NCBI GenBank assembly: GCA_025041175.1 | Contig: JAKCFJ010000005.1 | Span: 1 to 63,437, forward strand | From: Halobacteriales archaeon YIM A00010 | GTDB taxonomy: Archaea > Halobacteriota > Halobacteria > Halobacteriales > Haloarculaceae | Direction of reading: 5' to 3' | DNA length: 63,437 nucleotides | Shown here: positions 7,841 through 15,471 of the stretch, in pieces | Numbering within the stretch: the first letter of the stretch is position 1 | Layout: each line of letters starts with the position of its first letter | Program-made: the position numbers and the translations under genes | Notes under the pieces: generated by a model | Told to the model about the DNA's origin: nothing | What the model saw: the letters and a program-made list of their open reading frames with translations, nothing else | Databases searched by the model: none

Positions 7841-7930
7841 ATGGGTACGGGCGAATACCCAGAACCGACAGTTTGGGACGGGTGGCCGTCCGTATGTGTT
7901 TGGAGGGACGCTATCTCTTGGATGGACTAA
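7841..7930 (+). CDS. Possible 29-residue peptide
   Basis: ATG at 7841, TAA at 7928-7930, fifteen bases after the preceding gene. It is Trp-rich (four Trp in 29 residues). No ribosome binding site is evident. It may be a real small operon member or chance; low confidence. Confidence 0.25.
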   Translation: MGTGEYPEPTVWDGWPSVCVWRDAISWMD

Positions 7931-8002
7931 TGGCCCTCAACTGTGATTGTGATGGTTCTGGATGTTCAACTAATTTATAACTTTCTCAATCGCCCCTACC
8001 CA

Positions 8003-8136
8003 CTTCCCTAAAGGAAATGCTTAAGGGGATCGCGCTATTAGGTGTAATTGAGAAGGCCGGGACGCTCTGGGAGTAATTCTCAGAGAAACTCGGGGTGATG
8101 AGAACACCCCGAAATCGGCTTTCTCGGTGACTTGCA
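8003..8136 (+). promoter_or_regulatory. Module D: decayed palindrome and leader D+
   Basis: The palindrome (8003-8028) is degenerate here, and no leftward gene is present, so this is a one-sided module. Leader D+ folds fully. Outer stem GAGAAGGCCG 8050-8059 with CGGCTTTCTC 8116-8125 (one G-U). Hairpin CTCTG 8065-8069 with CAGAG 8081-8085. Hairpin TCGGGGTG 8090-8097 with CACCCCGA 8105-8112. GGTGA (8126-8130) six bases before the ATG matches the archaeal Shine-Dalgarno core. Confidence 0.8.
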
Positions 8137-8451
8137 ATGCAATCGAGGAAAGCCAACTCGAATTCGGCGGAGCATCGACAAGAAAGTATCGAACGCCCTG
8201 ATCGAGATCGCTGGGGCCAGCCAGTGATCTGGCACGACGATCCCGCGACGGGAGCAGGAGAGCGATGCGAATGCCAGCAATGCGGAGAACAGCGGAACAT
8301 CGTACTCGTCGGGGGAACTGATCCCAAATCCTCCGGAGAGAAGTGGGAGGAGTTTTATCGGTGTCGATGCGGCGCAGAAGGGTCACTTCGCGTTAACGGC
8401 AGCCGGAGCTGGACCGGCATGATGGCCTATCCGGAGGTGAGCGACCGATGA
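8137..8451 (+). CDS. Small four-cysteine protein, paralogue of 7395-7697
   Basis: 104 residues. It shares with 7395-7697 the central HDDPATGAGERCECQQCGE block, the GGTDP motif and the C-terminal WTGMMAYPEV. The second knuckle is CRCG rather than CQICG, so the metal site may differ. It overlaps the next gene by ATGA, heading a four-gene operon (8137-9677). The leader D+ ribosome binding site supports the start. Confidence 0.75.
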   Translation: MQSRKANSNSAEHRQESIERPDRDRWGQPVIWHDDPATGAGERCECQQCGEQRNIVLVGGTDPKSSGEKWEEFYRCRCGAEGSLRVNGSRSWTGMMAYPEVSDR

Positions 8452-8588
8452 GCGACGAGGTGAAAGAGACCCTGACCGACGACGGTCGGATCGTGGTCTA
8501 TTCGTTGGATGAAGACGGCGAGGAGCCAGCCGACACGGACCAGTGGATGGCGTCAAACCTGACGGTCTCAGGGAGTGGTAAGGAATGA
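8448..8588 (+). CDS. 46-residue acidic protein
   Basis: ATG overlaps the preceding stop; TGA at 8586-8588 overlaps the next ATG. Sequence is acidic with a short beta-like stretch (GRIVVYSLDEDG). It is coupled on both sides, which supports translation. No family recognised. Confidence 0.55.
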   Translation: MSDEVKETLTDDGRIVVYSLDEDGEEPADTDQWMASNLTVSGSGKE

Positions 8589-8746
8589 GCCGAGATCGAG
8601 GATGGCATGGGGAGGAAAATCCACTAGTATGTCCTCATCCATCAGAACAGATAAAAAAATGCACAGAAGATCTGCCGGACGGACGGACGAAAGTGGAACG
8701 GCTCTGTACAAGGTGTCACGCACACCTCGGAACGACGTATGAGTAG
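8585..8746 (+). CDS. 53-residue protein with zinc-binding pattern
   Basis: ATG at 8585 overlaps the previous stop; TAG at 8744-8746. It contains CPHP and a later C followed by LCTRCHAHLG, giving a CxxCxxH-type group. It is probably a single small zinc domain. Third member of the 8137 operon. Confidence 0.55.
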   Translation: MSRDRGWHGEENPLVCPHPSEQIKKCTEDLPDGRTKVERLCTRCHAHLGTTYE

Positions 8747-8777
8747 CTGACTACTTTTCTTCATTTTTCACCGATTC

Positions 8778-9677
8778 ATGCATTCAGGACATCCACCCAC
8801 CGAGCGCGCCAGCTCGCTACAGAACGCCTCGTCCGACGAACAGGAGAGTATCGAAGTACCCGCCCGCTATGCCCGAGAGATCCGAGCACGGGAACAATTG
8901 CACGACCGCTGTCCCGTCGACGTGTATGTTGCTGGCATCAACAACCGATATAGCTGGCCGTACCGTCTTATTGCAGCGAATAGAGCACGACCGAGTATCA
9001 GCGACACGAGTGCGACGGTGATCGTTGATTCGGTCGTCAATGATCCATATTACTCGGTCGAGGACATCCTCGATGCTGCGCACCGACTCGATGCAGACTA
9101 CGTTGTTGGCAAAGACTGGCCGAAAGAGGCGCATCCAGCGGACGATGGCATTCATCCAGCCGATGCATACGACCACTTCATCAGCAAGTACAAGCGGCAT
9201 CCATGCGATGTCGAGGTGATCGTTCCGCTCATTCCCCCGTTCGACGCGCAGATGATTGACCATTTTTCAGATGTCGATTACTTTGCTCTCGGCGGGATGC
9301 GTGATTTCAGCCCTGAGCGGCAGGTGACACTCATCAGGCAGTTTCGAGAGAACGCTGGATACGACGTTGACGTACATGGGCTTGGTGTCGGAACCTCGGT
9401 CGAGCTGATCGCCGCGATTCGAGAGTCAATCAGTGAGGACCCACAACGACCGCTTCTCGACAGTTTCGACATTTCAACGCCTGAAACGGCGGTGTGTAAC
9501 AACAAGATCCCAACGAAACGCTGGCAACAACAGCGCGTCCTCCTGCCAACGGGCGACGACTCAACGACTGTTCGAGCAGGCTTCTCCGAGGCGATCGCGC
9601 GGATGCTAGAGTACGAGCTGACGCCGGAGTGTGATGACGAGATGTTCGAAACAGCTGGATTCGCCACTCTCTTCTAA
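8778..9677 (+). CDS. Probable TIM-barrel protein, function unknown
   Basis: 299 residues. After a polar 40-residue N-terminus the sequence alternates strands and helices: VDVYVAGINNRYSWPYRLIA, ADYVVGKDWP, DVEVIVPLIPPF, DYFALGGMRDFSPERQV, DVHGLGVGTSVELIAAI. The order, and the pattern of a repeated plasmid-search for a strand ending in a G-rich turn, resembles the barrel of tRNA-guanine transglycosylase-like and DpdA-like proteins seen on haloarchaeal elements. I cannot identify catalytic residues with certainty. It lies 31 bases after the small zinc gene and is likely the last gene of the operon from module D. Confidence 0.6.
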   Translation: MHSGHPPTERASSLQNASSDEQESIEVPARYAREIRAREQLHDRCPVDVYVAGINNRYSWPYRLIAANRARPSISDTSATVIVDSVVNDPYYSVEDILDAAHRLDADYVVGKDWPKEAHPADDGIHPADAYDHFISKYKRHPCDVEVIVPLIPPFDAQMIDHFSDVDYFALGGMRDFSPERQVTLIRQFRENAGYDVDVHGLGVGTSVELIAAIRESISEDPQRPLLDSFDISTPETAVCNNKIPTKRWQQQRVLLPTGDDSTTVRAGFSEAIARMLEYELTPECDDEMFETAGFATLF

Positions 9678-9856
9678 CGGCAGCAACCAGAACCACCGAT
9701 ATTCACCAGACAACTCTCTCCGCGTGGTGCTAGTCTTCTGTTCAGAAGGTCGGTTTCTGGTGAGTCACCGACCAAGGATAGGACATCCCGCAGGCACGCA
9801 AGAATGTCCGATCGAACGTAGCACTCGGTCGATGATAAATCCACAGAAAGAGGAAC

Positions 9857-10237
9857 CTACTGCAAGACCACCCAAAAACCAGGATATTCGGTCTTCAACC
9901 ACGATGTACCACGGCTGCTGTATGCATCGAAAACATCTTGAAGGTCTTCCATCGGATCGGTTGCTGTATCATCAATAACCGACTCGTACTCATCGCCCTC
10001 CGAATAGAATGCCTCTCGCCTGATGTGTCCTGTAGGCGTTTCCCGGAACTGCCACTTCGCACCGTTTTTGAAGACGATCGTGGCCTGTTCATCCCTGAAT
10101 ATGTCCGGAGGAACGATGAACTCCACACCCGGATATCCATCTGTTTCGACATCCTGAGTTGTCTCCTCCGGAGCGTGAGGCACGAGCTGCTCAATACGAC
10201 CGATACTTTTCTCTACGTCTGGCTTGTTGGATATCAT
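9857..10237 (-). CDS. Small protein related to 17556-18065
   Basis: 126 residues from the ATG at 10237; the longer frame to 10297 would read through leader G. The central part (ATIVFKNGAKWQFRE then REAFYSEGDEYESV) aligns with the centre of the product of 17556-18065 (ARLFFEGGAWLQYRE, YEEMFNSNGEQIESF), so both belong to one small beta-rich family. Zinc cysteines present in the relative are absent here. Function unknown. Confidence 0.65.
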   Translation of the reverse strand: MISNKPDVEKSIGRIEQLVPHAPEETTQDVETDGYPGVEFIVPPDIFRDEQATIVFKNGAKWQFRETPTGHIRREAFYSEGDEYESVIDDTATDPMEDLQDVFDAYSSRGTSWLKTEYPGFWVVLQ

Positions 10238-10335
10238 GGTGTTCAACGCTTGCGGAGCTGCGAGTTGAGAACACCACCGTTCGGGTGTTCTGAGCACCCG
10301 GACACCTTCACGCGTCAGGCGGTGTTCGGTGCTTA
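10238..10335 (-). promoter_or_regulatory. Structured leader G- (upstream of 9857-10237)
   Basis: In + coordinates GAACACCACC 10269-10278 pairs with GGCGGTGTTC 10318-10327 (one G-U in the RNA), enclosing hairpin GGGTG 10283-10287 with CACCC 10295-10299. The stem sequence differs entirely from the other leaders, but the layout is the same. The tail near the ATG (CTCGCAGC, GTTGAACACC) matches that of leader H at 52.5 kb. No palindrome of the TTTCCCTAATGGA type accompanies it. Confidence 0.75.
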
Positions 10336-10478
10336 TATCTAGTTACTTGATAATAAAACCATCGGTAGAAGGTAGGGAAATGTGCTGGGTAGCGTTCTCT
10401 ACTGCGTATGTCTAATACATCTTATCGTATATATAGAAGTAGCAACAGTGAGGTAAAATGGGGAAAGGACCTAGACGA

Positions 10479-10643
10479 TCACTCTAGACAGCCAGTGAAA
10501 TGCTTGTTACCAAACTCGGTGATCGTCATCGTTCCAGTACTGTCACAGTCAGGACACGCGTACCGCTCGAACATCGAGTTTTGCCCATAGCTACCGTCTT
10601 GGACAACGACCGCCCCACCACAGTTGTTGCATTGAAGACTCAT
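10479..10643 (-). CDS. 54-residue zinc-ribbon protein
   Basis: ATG at 10643 overlaps the stop of the upstream gene (ATGA). It begins MSLQCNNCGGAVVV and continues to YACPDCDSTGTM, a two-knuckle zinc ribbon with 20-odd residues between the CxxC pairs. A third Cys is near the C-terminus. Second gene of the leftward operon from module E. Zinc ribbons of this size are common, and their role is generally unknown. Confidence 0.7.
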   Translation of the reverse strand: MSLQCNNCGGAVVVQDGSYGQNSMFERYACPDCDSTGTMTITEFGNKHFTGCLE

Positions 10644-11032
10644 CGGTCGCTTACCTCTGCTGGCGGCGAGCTGTCGAGGATCGTGTTGGACCCGACCTCG
10701 ACGTGTGGAGGGACACGATTGGCCGTGAGAAATGCGAGTGCATGGACTTCTCCGGGTTCCGTGGCCTCACCGTCTCCGAGTGGGCCACAGTCGTGGCAAC
10801 TGATCCATCGCAGTGACCACCCGTCACGGCAGTTGCCCGTTACATAGAGATACGCGATCGCCGTTTCACCGTCGGTGAGCTGCTGGATAGACGTGATTCC
10901 CTTGTTGCAGGAATCACAGATCACATCCCCCTCCGGCGTTCCGGTCGGAGTCCCCTGGAGATCCGTCCACGACAGGGAGTCGATACTTTCTTTGCTATTC
11001 TTCTCGTTTTCCGACGTGGTTTTCTCGTTCAT
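10640..11032 (-). CDS. Small protein with two CxxC pairs
   Basis: 130 residues from the ATG at 11032. The longer open frame would run through the conserved leader. CDSCNKG (near residue 40) and SCHDCGPL (near residue 78) flank a beta-rich segment (TAIAYLYVTGNC), suggesting one zinc domain. The C-terminal 40 residues have a low-complexity acidic end. Leftward gene of module E, coupled to the zinc ribbon at 10479. Function unknown. Confidence 0.7.
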   Translation of the reverse strand: MNEKTTSENEKNSKESIDSLSWTDLQGTPTGTPEGDVICDSCNKGITSIQQLTDGETAIAYLYVTGNCRDGWSLRWISCHDCGPLGDGEATEPGEVHALAFLTANRVPPHVEVGSNTILDSSPPAEVSDR

Positions 11033-11223
11033 TGGCGAAGCCCGAGAAAGCCGCGTTCGGGGTGTCTCTAGCACCCCGATTCTCTGAGACGTTCCCCCAG
11101 AGCACCGGCCTTCTCAATTACACCTAATAGCGCAACCAACTTATAATCTTCGGCATTTCCCTAATGGAATATCCTTAGGGAAGTAACGAAAGGTTTAAGA
11201 AGATGGCTGTTGAATAGTGTAAT
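11033..11223. promoter_or_regulatory. Divergent module E: leader E- and palindrome 11157-11186
   Basis: Leader E- in + coordinates: outer stem GAGAAAGCCG 11044-11053 with CGGCCTTCTC 11106-11115; hairpin TCGGGGTG 11057-11064 with CACCCCGA 11072-11079; hairpin CTCTG 11082-11086 with CAGAG 11098-11102. The palindrome 11157-11186 has arms ATTTCCCTAATGGA and TCCTTAGGGAAGT. On the right, CGAAAGG followed by TTTAAG is a textbook BRE/TATA, and the ATG at 11224 lies where transcription should begin. The rightward message is therefore leaderless while the leftward one has a long leader. Confidence 0.85.
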
Positions 11224-11466
11224 ATGGCAGAAGACGATAGCCATCCAACGCGGTTTACAGAACAGTACAGTACCGACGATGTACGTGCGGTTTTCGATGA
11301 GATTCCCGGTCCGGCACTCATCGCAGCGGATGTACGTGACGAGCTGGGCTGTTCTCGGGATACTGCGCGGAACAAGCTAGGCGAACTGCACGCCGAGGGG
11401 GTTGTCGAGACTCGCGAGAAAGGCCGTGTGACCCTGTGGTGGCTGGCTGAGGAGGCAAACCAATGA
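11224..11466 (+). CDS. Small winged-helix regulator
   Basis: 80 residues. A winged helix fills the whole protein: ALIAADVRDELGCSRDTARN is the helix-turn-helix, followed by KLGELHAEGVVETREKGRVT as the wing. The message appears leaderless (see module E). It overlaps the next gene by ATGA. Its position directly next to the palindrome makes it a candidate binder of that operator and of its relatives in other modules; this is inference. Confidence 0.8.
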   Translation: MAEDDSHPTRFTEQYSTDDVRAVFDEIPGPALIAADVRDELGCSRDTARNKLGELHAEGVVETREKGRVTLWWLAEEANQ

Positions 11467-11879
11467 GTAGAAACGCTGTAAAGCTAGTTGAGAGTTGGGA
11501 TTCCTATTACGATACGGGGTTACTATCCCCACTCGCATCGAGCGACGTAGCGGCGGTGTTGTGCGAGGGGAACAAGTACACCGTCTTGCTCCCGGACGGA
11601 ACAGAGGAAATCGTTGACGGTGATTCCTGTACGTGCGGGCATGAGCGCGAGGATGAGAAGACTGGGATGGGCACCGAAGCTCGTCAGGGCTGGCAAAACC
11701 GGCTGGCTGCATCCTGTGACCACCAGAAGGCAGCGCTCCAAGCTGTCGATGTCGGTGGAGGCTGTTCTGAATGTGGAACGCTAGCGGTTGAGAAAAAAGA
11801 CCACACAGACAAGTACGAAAACGTGCTCATGCAGTCGTTTTCGTGTGCAGGCTGTGGTGCTGAGAGAACAGGGCAATGA
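11463..11879 (+). CDS. Cysteine-rich accessory protein
   Basis: 138 residues. CTCGHER near residue 57 and CDHQ near 82 resemble a SWIM-like or zinc-binding arrangement, and CSECGT with CAGCGAE form a further zinc ribbon at residues about 99-134. It is probably two metal-binding modules. Coupled by ATGA on both sides, within the four-gene rightward operon of module E. Function unknown. Confidence 0.65.
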   Translation: MSRNAVKLVESWDSYYDTGLLSPLASSDVAAVLCEGNKYTVLLPDGTEEIVDGDSCTCGHEREDEKTGMGTEARQGWQNRLAASCDHQKAALQAVDVGGGCSECGTLAVEKKDHTDKYENVLMQSFSCAGCGAERTGQ

Positions 11880-11953
11880 CTGAAACAGTCACGATCGACC
11901 TCCCGATCGAGGAGGAGATAGAGATCTCGATCGAGGTGGTTGGAGATGGGTGA
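11876..11953 (+). CDS. 25-residue acidic peptide
   Basis: ATG overlaps the preceding stop; TGA at 11951-11953 lies inside the start of the next gene. Sequence alternates acidic and branched residues (TVTIDLPIEEEIEISIEVVG), a beta-strand-like pattern. The coupling on both sides argues for translation, but the length makes it uncertain. Confidence 0.4.
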   Translation: MTETVTIDLPIEEEIEISIEVVGDG

Positions 11954-12158
11954 CGCTGACCGAATGCAGCAACTGCTCGACGGCGTTCGAGACGGGCAGC
12001 CACCCCGGTATCAGCTTGATCCCGACGAACGTGATCCGGTCTGCAACGAGACGGCTGATGAAGCGTGGATGACGTTCAAGCGACGCGGTCTCGTCAACCC
12101 ATTCCACGCCAAGGAGCTTCAGCGACGGCAAGACGAAGAACGCGCAAAGATCGAATAG
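11946..12158 (+). CDS. 70-residue charged protein
   Basis: Starts at the ATG 11946, overlapping the peptide gene by eight bases. Mostly helical and charged, ending in a K/R/E-rich helix (HAKELQRRQDEERAKIE). Last gene of the module E operon. No family recognised. Confidence 0.55.
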   Translation: MGDADRMQQLLDGVRDGQPPRYQLDPDERDPVCNETADEAWMTFKRRGLVNPFHAKELQRRQDEERAKIE

Positions 12159-12241
12159 GAGTGGTAGGGATGAATTCTCAAATGGGTGCAAAAAGCGATA
12201 TCACTTCGAAATAACAGCTTCTGTATCGGAAGCCGCGCAGC

Positions 12242-12625
12242 TTACTGCTCTGTCTCTTTTACATCGCTGCTAGACACGACAGCGGGACCCGGATTTACGA
12301 AGAATCCAGCCTTTGCTCTGTCGATGCTATTGAGCGTCCCTGCGTCGGTAACGATGCTTTGTTCTTTAGACGACATCACAACAACACCTGACCGATGCAT
12401 CCAGATCGAGACCCCGACTCCCGAGTGATGCCAGTGTTCATCATTCAGGCTCCCCGGAGTGCTAATTGCGTGGTCTCCCTGCTCAATAGCCGCTCGAACA
12501 CCATTTTTGAGTTCGATAAGCTGACGTGCCGTAAGTGCATCCGCTGGTGCCTCATCAGGATACACCCAGTTCAATAAGGCTGTCTTCTTTTCTTCTGTCC
12601 GCTCGACGTCGACATTTCCTTTCAT
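12242..12625 (-). CDS. Small accessory protein of module F
   Basis: 127 residues from the ATG at 12625; the longer frame to 12715 would translate the leader. An N-terminal helical part (ALTARQLIELKNGVRAAIEQ) is followed by a beta-rich half (GVGVSIWMHRSGVVVMSSKE). No cysteine pairs and no membrane segment. Leftward gene of module F. Family not recognised. Confidence 0.65.
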   Translation of the reverse strand: MKGNVDVERTEEKKTALLNWVYPDEAPADALTARQLIELKNGVRAAIEQGDHAISTPGSLNDEHWHHSGVGVSIWMHRSGVVVMSSKEQSIVTDAGTLNSIDRAKAGFFVNPGPAVVSSSDVKETEQ

Positions 12626-12872
12626 GACTTGCTCGAACCTCCGAGAAGCCCGGTGGGGTGCTCCTACACCCATCGTGTCCCGCGCTTCTCGATTACTTCT
12701 ACAATCCCCATCCACTTAGTCCTTTCTCCATTTCCCTACAGGATATCCCTAAGGGAAATACTTAAGGATGTCGCGCTATTAGGTGTAATTGAGAAGGCCG
12801 GTGCTCTGGGGGAACGTCTCAGAGAATCGGGGTGCTAGAGACACCCCGAACGTGGCTTTCTCTGGTCTCGCT
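12626..12872. promoter_or_regulatory. Divergent module F: leader F-, palindrome 12730-12759, leader F+
   Basis: Leader F- in + coordinates: GAGAAGC 12643-12649 with GCTTCTC 12684-12690, inner GGGTG 12656-12660, CACCC 12667-12671. Palindrome 12730-12759 has arms ATTTCCCTA/TAAGGGAAAT. Leader F+: GAGAAGGCC 12791-12799 with GGCTTTCTC 12854-12862; CTCTG 12804-12808 with CAGAG 12820-12824; TCGGGGTG 12827-12834 with CACCCCGA 12842-12849. The short-plan leader faces left and the three-stem plan faces right, the reverse of module C. Confidence 0.85.
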
Positions 12873-13262
12873 ATGAGAGAAGCCAAATCGACATCAACGA
12901 CGACGGAAGAAAAAGCTGAGGAATCGAACGGTGCGAGCGAGTGCGAAGTGGACGCCACCGAGGAGATGCGGGATCCTGAGTTTTGGCAACGGATCGCGCT
13001 TGAGGCAATCGTTAATGACGATCCAGCGAAGGCGCTTTCGCTCCGGGTTGAAGCGTACTTTGCCGATGCGAAGTGCCTCCCCCGCCAACGCGACACACTC
13101 CGGATCCGGAATATCGGCCATGAGGAACTATTCGAGTGGCTGATCACTCCGGGCTCTGAATTCGAATTTGAAACCATCGAAGAAGATACGCGGGGAGTGA
13201 TCGTGCGTGGTATCGAATACTCTCAATTCGAGGGTGAGTTCTCACCGGAGGGCGACCGATGA
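12873..13262 (+). CDS. Small accessory protein of module F
   Basis: 129 residues from the ATG at 12873 (MREAKSTSTTTEEK). The open frame extends upstream to 12789, but that part is the structured leader. Acidic N-terminus, then a helical and beta mixed domain (IALEAIVNDDPAKALSLRVE, RIRNIGHEELFEWLITPG). Overlaps the next gene by ATGA. Not recognised. Confidence 0.65.
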   Translation: MREAKSTSTTTEEKAEESNGASECEVDATEEMRDPEFWQRIALEAIVNDDPAKALSLRVEAYFADAKCLPRQRDTLRIRNIGHEELFEWLITPGSEFEFETIEEDTRGVIVRGIEYSQFEGEFSPEGDR

Positions 13263-13534
13263 GTGAGATCGCACCCGATCGGCTGTTTTCGGGTTCGGAC
13301 GATCAGTCGAGGACCTGGAAGATTGACGATCTCGATGTCGAGAAGCAGATGTTCGGACGGACTGTGGTATGTGTGGAGGTTTCTGATATCGACACGGCAA
13401 TGCGGGCGTGGATTCCGCAGGCGACGTTCTACGACGTGATCCACGATTCTAGTGAGGACTACGGTCTCCTCGAGGACGCTGAACGTCGACCACAGGAAAA
13501 CAGTCGGAAGACGGTGCAACAGCGCGATCTATAA
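13259..13534 (+). CDS. 91-residue protein, function unknown
   Basis: Starts with the ATG overlapping the previous stop. Compact alpha/beta pattern (RTVVCVEVSDIDTAMRAWIP) and a basic, Q-rich tail. Second and last gene of the rightward module F operon. Confidence 0.6.
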   Translation: MSEIAPDRLFSGSDDQSRTWKIDDLDVEKQMFGRTVVCVEVSDIDTAMRAWIPQATFYDVIHDSSEDYGLLEDAERRPQENSRKTVQQRDL

Positions 13535-13657
13535 CGGATTCGAGCCACAGCAAGCTTTTTTCGCTGATAGTCAAGCAGTACGTGGTAAATGTTGATAATG
13601 CGGATGGTTAAGTAGTAACCGTCAATATTAACCATCAGTAGTGTGTAATAGACTACC

Positions 13658-15121
13658 ATGAACCAAACCCGTAGGCAGATGATAAAGACGCTATCGAGTG
13701 TCTTGGCCGGGGTTGGGATGAGCGGTGAGGCGTGGGCATCACAACCTCCCGATACTATTAATATGAATAAGGAACAACGTGGTAATCGCTATCAAAATAT
13801 GACAAGAGATGCATACCTTGCTCTCCCAGGTGTTTGTTTCACAACGTTATACTCCCATTTACCACAACTTCTGACTCACAGCAGAACCCAGCCTGTCGTT
13901 CTCATAGATATATACGATTTCAATCGGTTGCAGGGGCGTGTCGTAAGGGAACGAGAAAACCAGAACGTCCAGACCCGGGGAGCGATCACCACTGCCTTGC
14001 GTCGACGAGGGATTCTTCGTCCGATCGACTATGCGCGCTACTATCCAGCCGAGAGCCAGCACCGACACCTCCACCGCTACCGGGCAGCACTTGAATCTCT
14101 CCCAGATCATGTGAATCAGCAGGCAGCCAGTCAAACGCTTGATTCGTATGCCGATTTTGGCCGGGGAGACTATCAAAAGCCGTTCCGCGCTGCTCTTGGT
14201 AACTGGGATGTCAACATCGAAAAACTACAACAGCTCGCTACCCACCATCGCAGGATTGAACGAGGACGTGGCGATCCAGCTCGCTTTAACGAAGATATCT
14301 TCGCCCAGTACATTGCCGCACTCGAAATTCGATCACGAGTTAACCGCCACTTGGATCTCAATGTCGTTGGCGTGCTTGGACAGGGCGAACAGGAGGGAAT
14401 CAGCACGATCCTGCGCTCGGCCGAGCTCGAGTTCGATGATGACGTACTTGCCCTGAGCTCCGGCAAGCAGTCGATCAAACAGATCGGGCGACCAGCTCCG
14501 AGCCAAACCGCCGCCTATCACGATTTGTTCGAGAACGTTGCCAGAACAGCCCGTGAGGTAACCGGCACGCAACACGATGACTGGTACATCCTCGGGAGTC
14601 GACTGGCGGCACCCCTTCTCCCCGATTTATTCACCCAGTTGAACGGCCTGAATGGCATCCATCAGGATACAGATCTGATCGTAGCGGAGGTCGAACAGAT
14701 CCTTGACCATCTTGATACGGAGGCTACGGAACACAAACCATCTCACCTCACGTACGAGGCCGAACGAATCGCAGAGGAACAGAACACCTCCCACCAGACA
14801 GACGAGATCGCCGAGCAGCTCGGCACCGCTGCTGATCTCGCACACTATTCCGATGATCTGCGCGAAATCGCTGATTTAGGAATCTTCTCACCGGCATCGG
14901 TGTTCGTGGCTGCGAGCATCAAAATGGACCCCAACCATCGATATAACAAGGATGAACTCTACCGACGAGCTATAACGCTGCAAAGCCGTCTTGCACAAGG
15001 GGCAGTCTCAGACGCTGAAGCCGAGTTCTTCGACAACCGAGGCGGATTCAAACGTGGTGGAAAGGGCCAAGACTGGTACCACACTAATAATCGACAACGC
15101 AGACCAACCATTGCTCACTAG
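13658..15121 (+). CDS. Tat-exported protein, function unknown
   Basis: 487 residues. A twin-arginine signal (RRQMIK, Arg 5-6) followed by a hydrophobic stretch and an AWA-type cleavage site predicts export in folded form. The mature protein is mixed helical (FLYSH, RAALESLPDHVNQQAASQTL, GIFSPASVFVAASIKMDPNH) with no domain I recognise. The C-terminal 70 residues are repeated in a separate fragment at 15220-15471. The promoter region upstream holds GGTTAA...TTAACC half-sites around 13607-13634. Confidence 0.7.
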   Translation: MNQTRRQMIKTLSSVLAGVGMSGEAWASQPPDTINMNKEQRGNRYQNMTRDAYLALPGVCFTTLYSHLPQLLTHSRTQPVVLIDIYDFNRLQGRVVRERENQNVQTRGAITTALRRRGILRPIDYARYYPAESQHRHLHRYRAALESLPDHVNQQAASQTLDSYADFGRGDYQKPFRAALGNWDVNIEKLQQLATHHRRIERGRGDPARFNEDIFAQYIAALEIRSRVNRHLDLNVVGVLGQGEQEGISTILRSAELEFDDDVLALSSGKQSIKQIGRPAPSQTAAYHDLFENVARTAREVTGTQHDDWYILGSRLAAPLLPDLFTQLNGLNGIHQDTDLIVAEVEQILDHLDTEATEHKPSHLTYEAERIAEEQNTSHQTDEIAEQLGTAADLAHYSDDLREIADLGIFSPASVFVAASIKMDPNHRYNKDELYRRAITLQSRLAQGAVSDAEAEFFDNRGGFKRGGKGQDWYHTNNRQRRPTIAH

Positions 15122-15219
15122 CTGGCTGAATACGTCTCTGGCGACTACAATGTCTCGGTCACTGGCATCGAGTCCTATTCCTCCCCTCTCCACTATCTCA
15201 CCTCCTGTACCGATGATCA

Positions 15220-15471
15220 TTTGATTTCACACACTATTCCGGCGCATTGCACGATCTTGCCGACTCAGAGCGGTTCTCTCCAGGAGCACTTTTCGCTGCT
15301 GCAAGCATCAAAATAGACCCGACATACCGATATCATCGGGGCGACCAGTATCGGCAAGCGATTAAGCAGCATATACGGCTCGCACCAGTGACTGTCTCAG
15401 ACGCTGAAGCCGAGTTTTTCACTGATCGAGAACGAGGACCGGCTACACGGTATCATAGTTGGGCATATTGA
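15220..15471 (+). pseudogene. Duplicated 3' fragment of the Tat-exported gene
   Basis: The reading frame from HYSGALHDLADSERFSPGAL through SIKIDPTYRYHRGDQYRQAI to VSDAEAEFF aligns with the C-terminal 80 residues of the gene ending at 15121. DNA identity is patchy, so this is an old partial duplication rather than assembly error. It has no signal peptide or own promoter that I can see. It overlaps the convergent regulator by 29 bases. Confidence 0.7.

Noticed and set aside
12789-12872. N-terminal extension of the 12873 gene
   Set aside because: The extension is the conserved structured leader, repeated upstream of unrelated genes.
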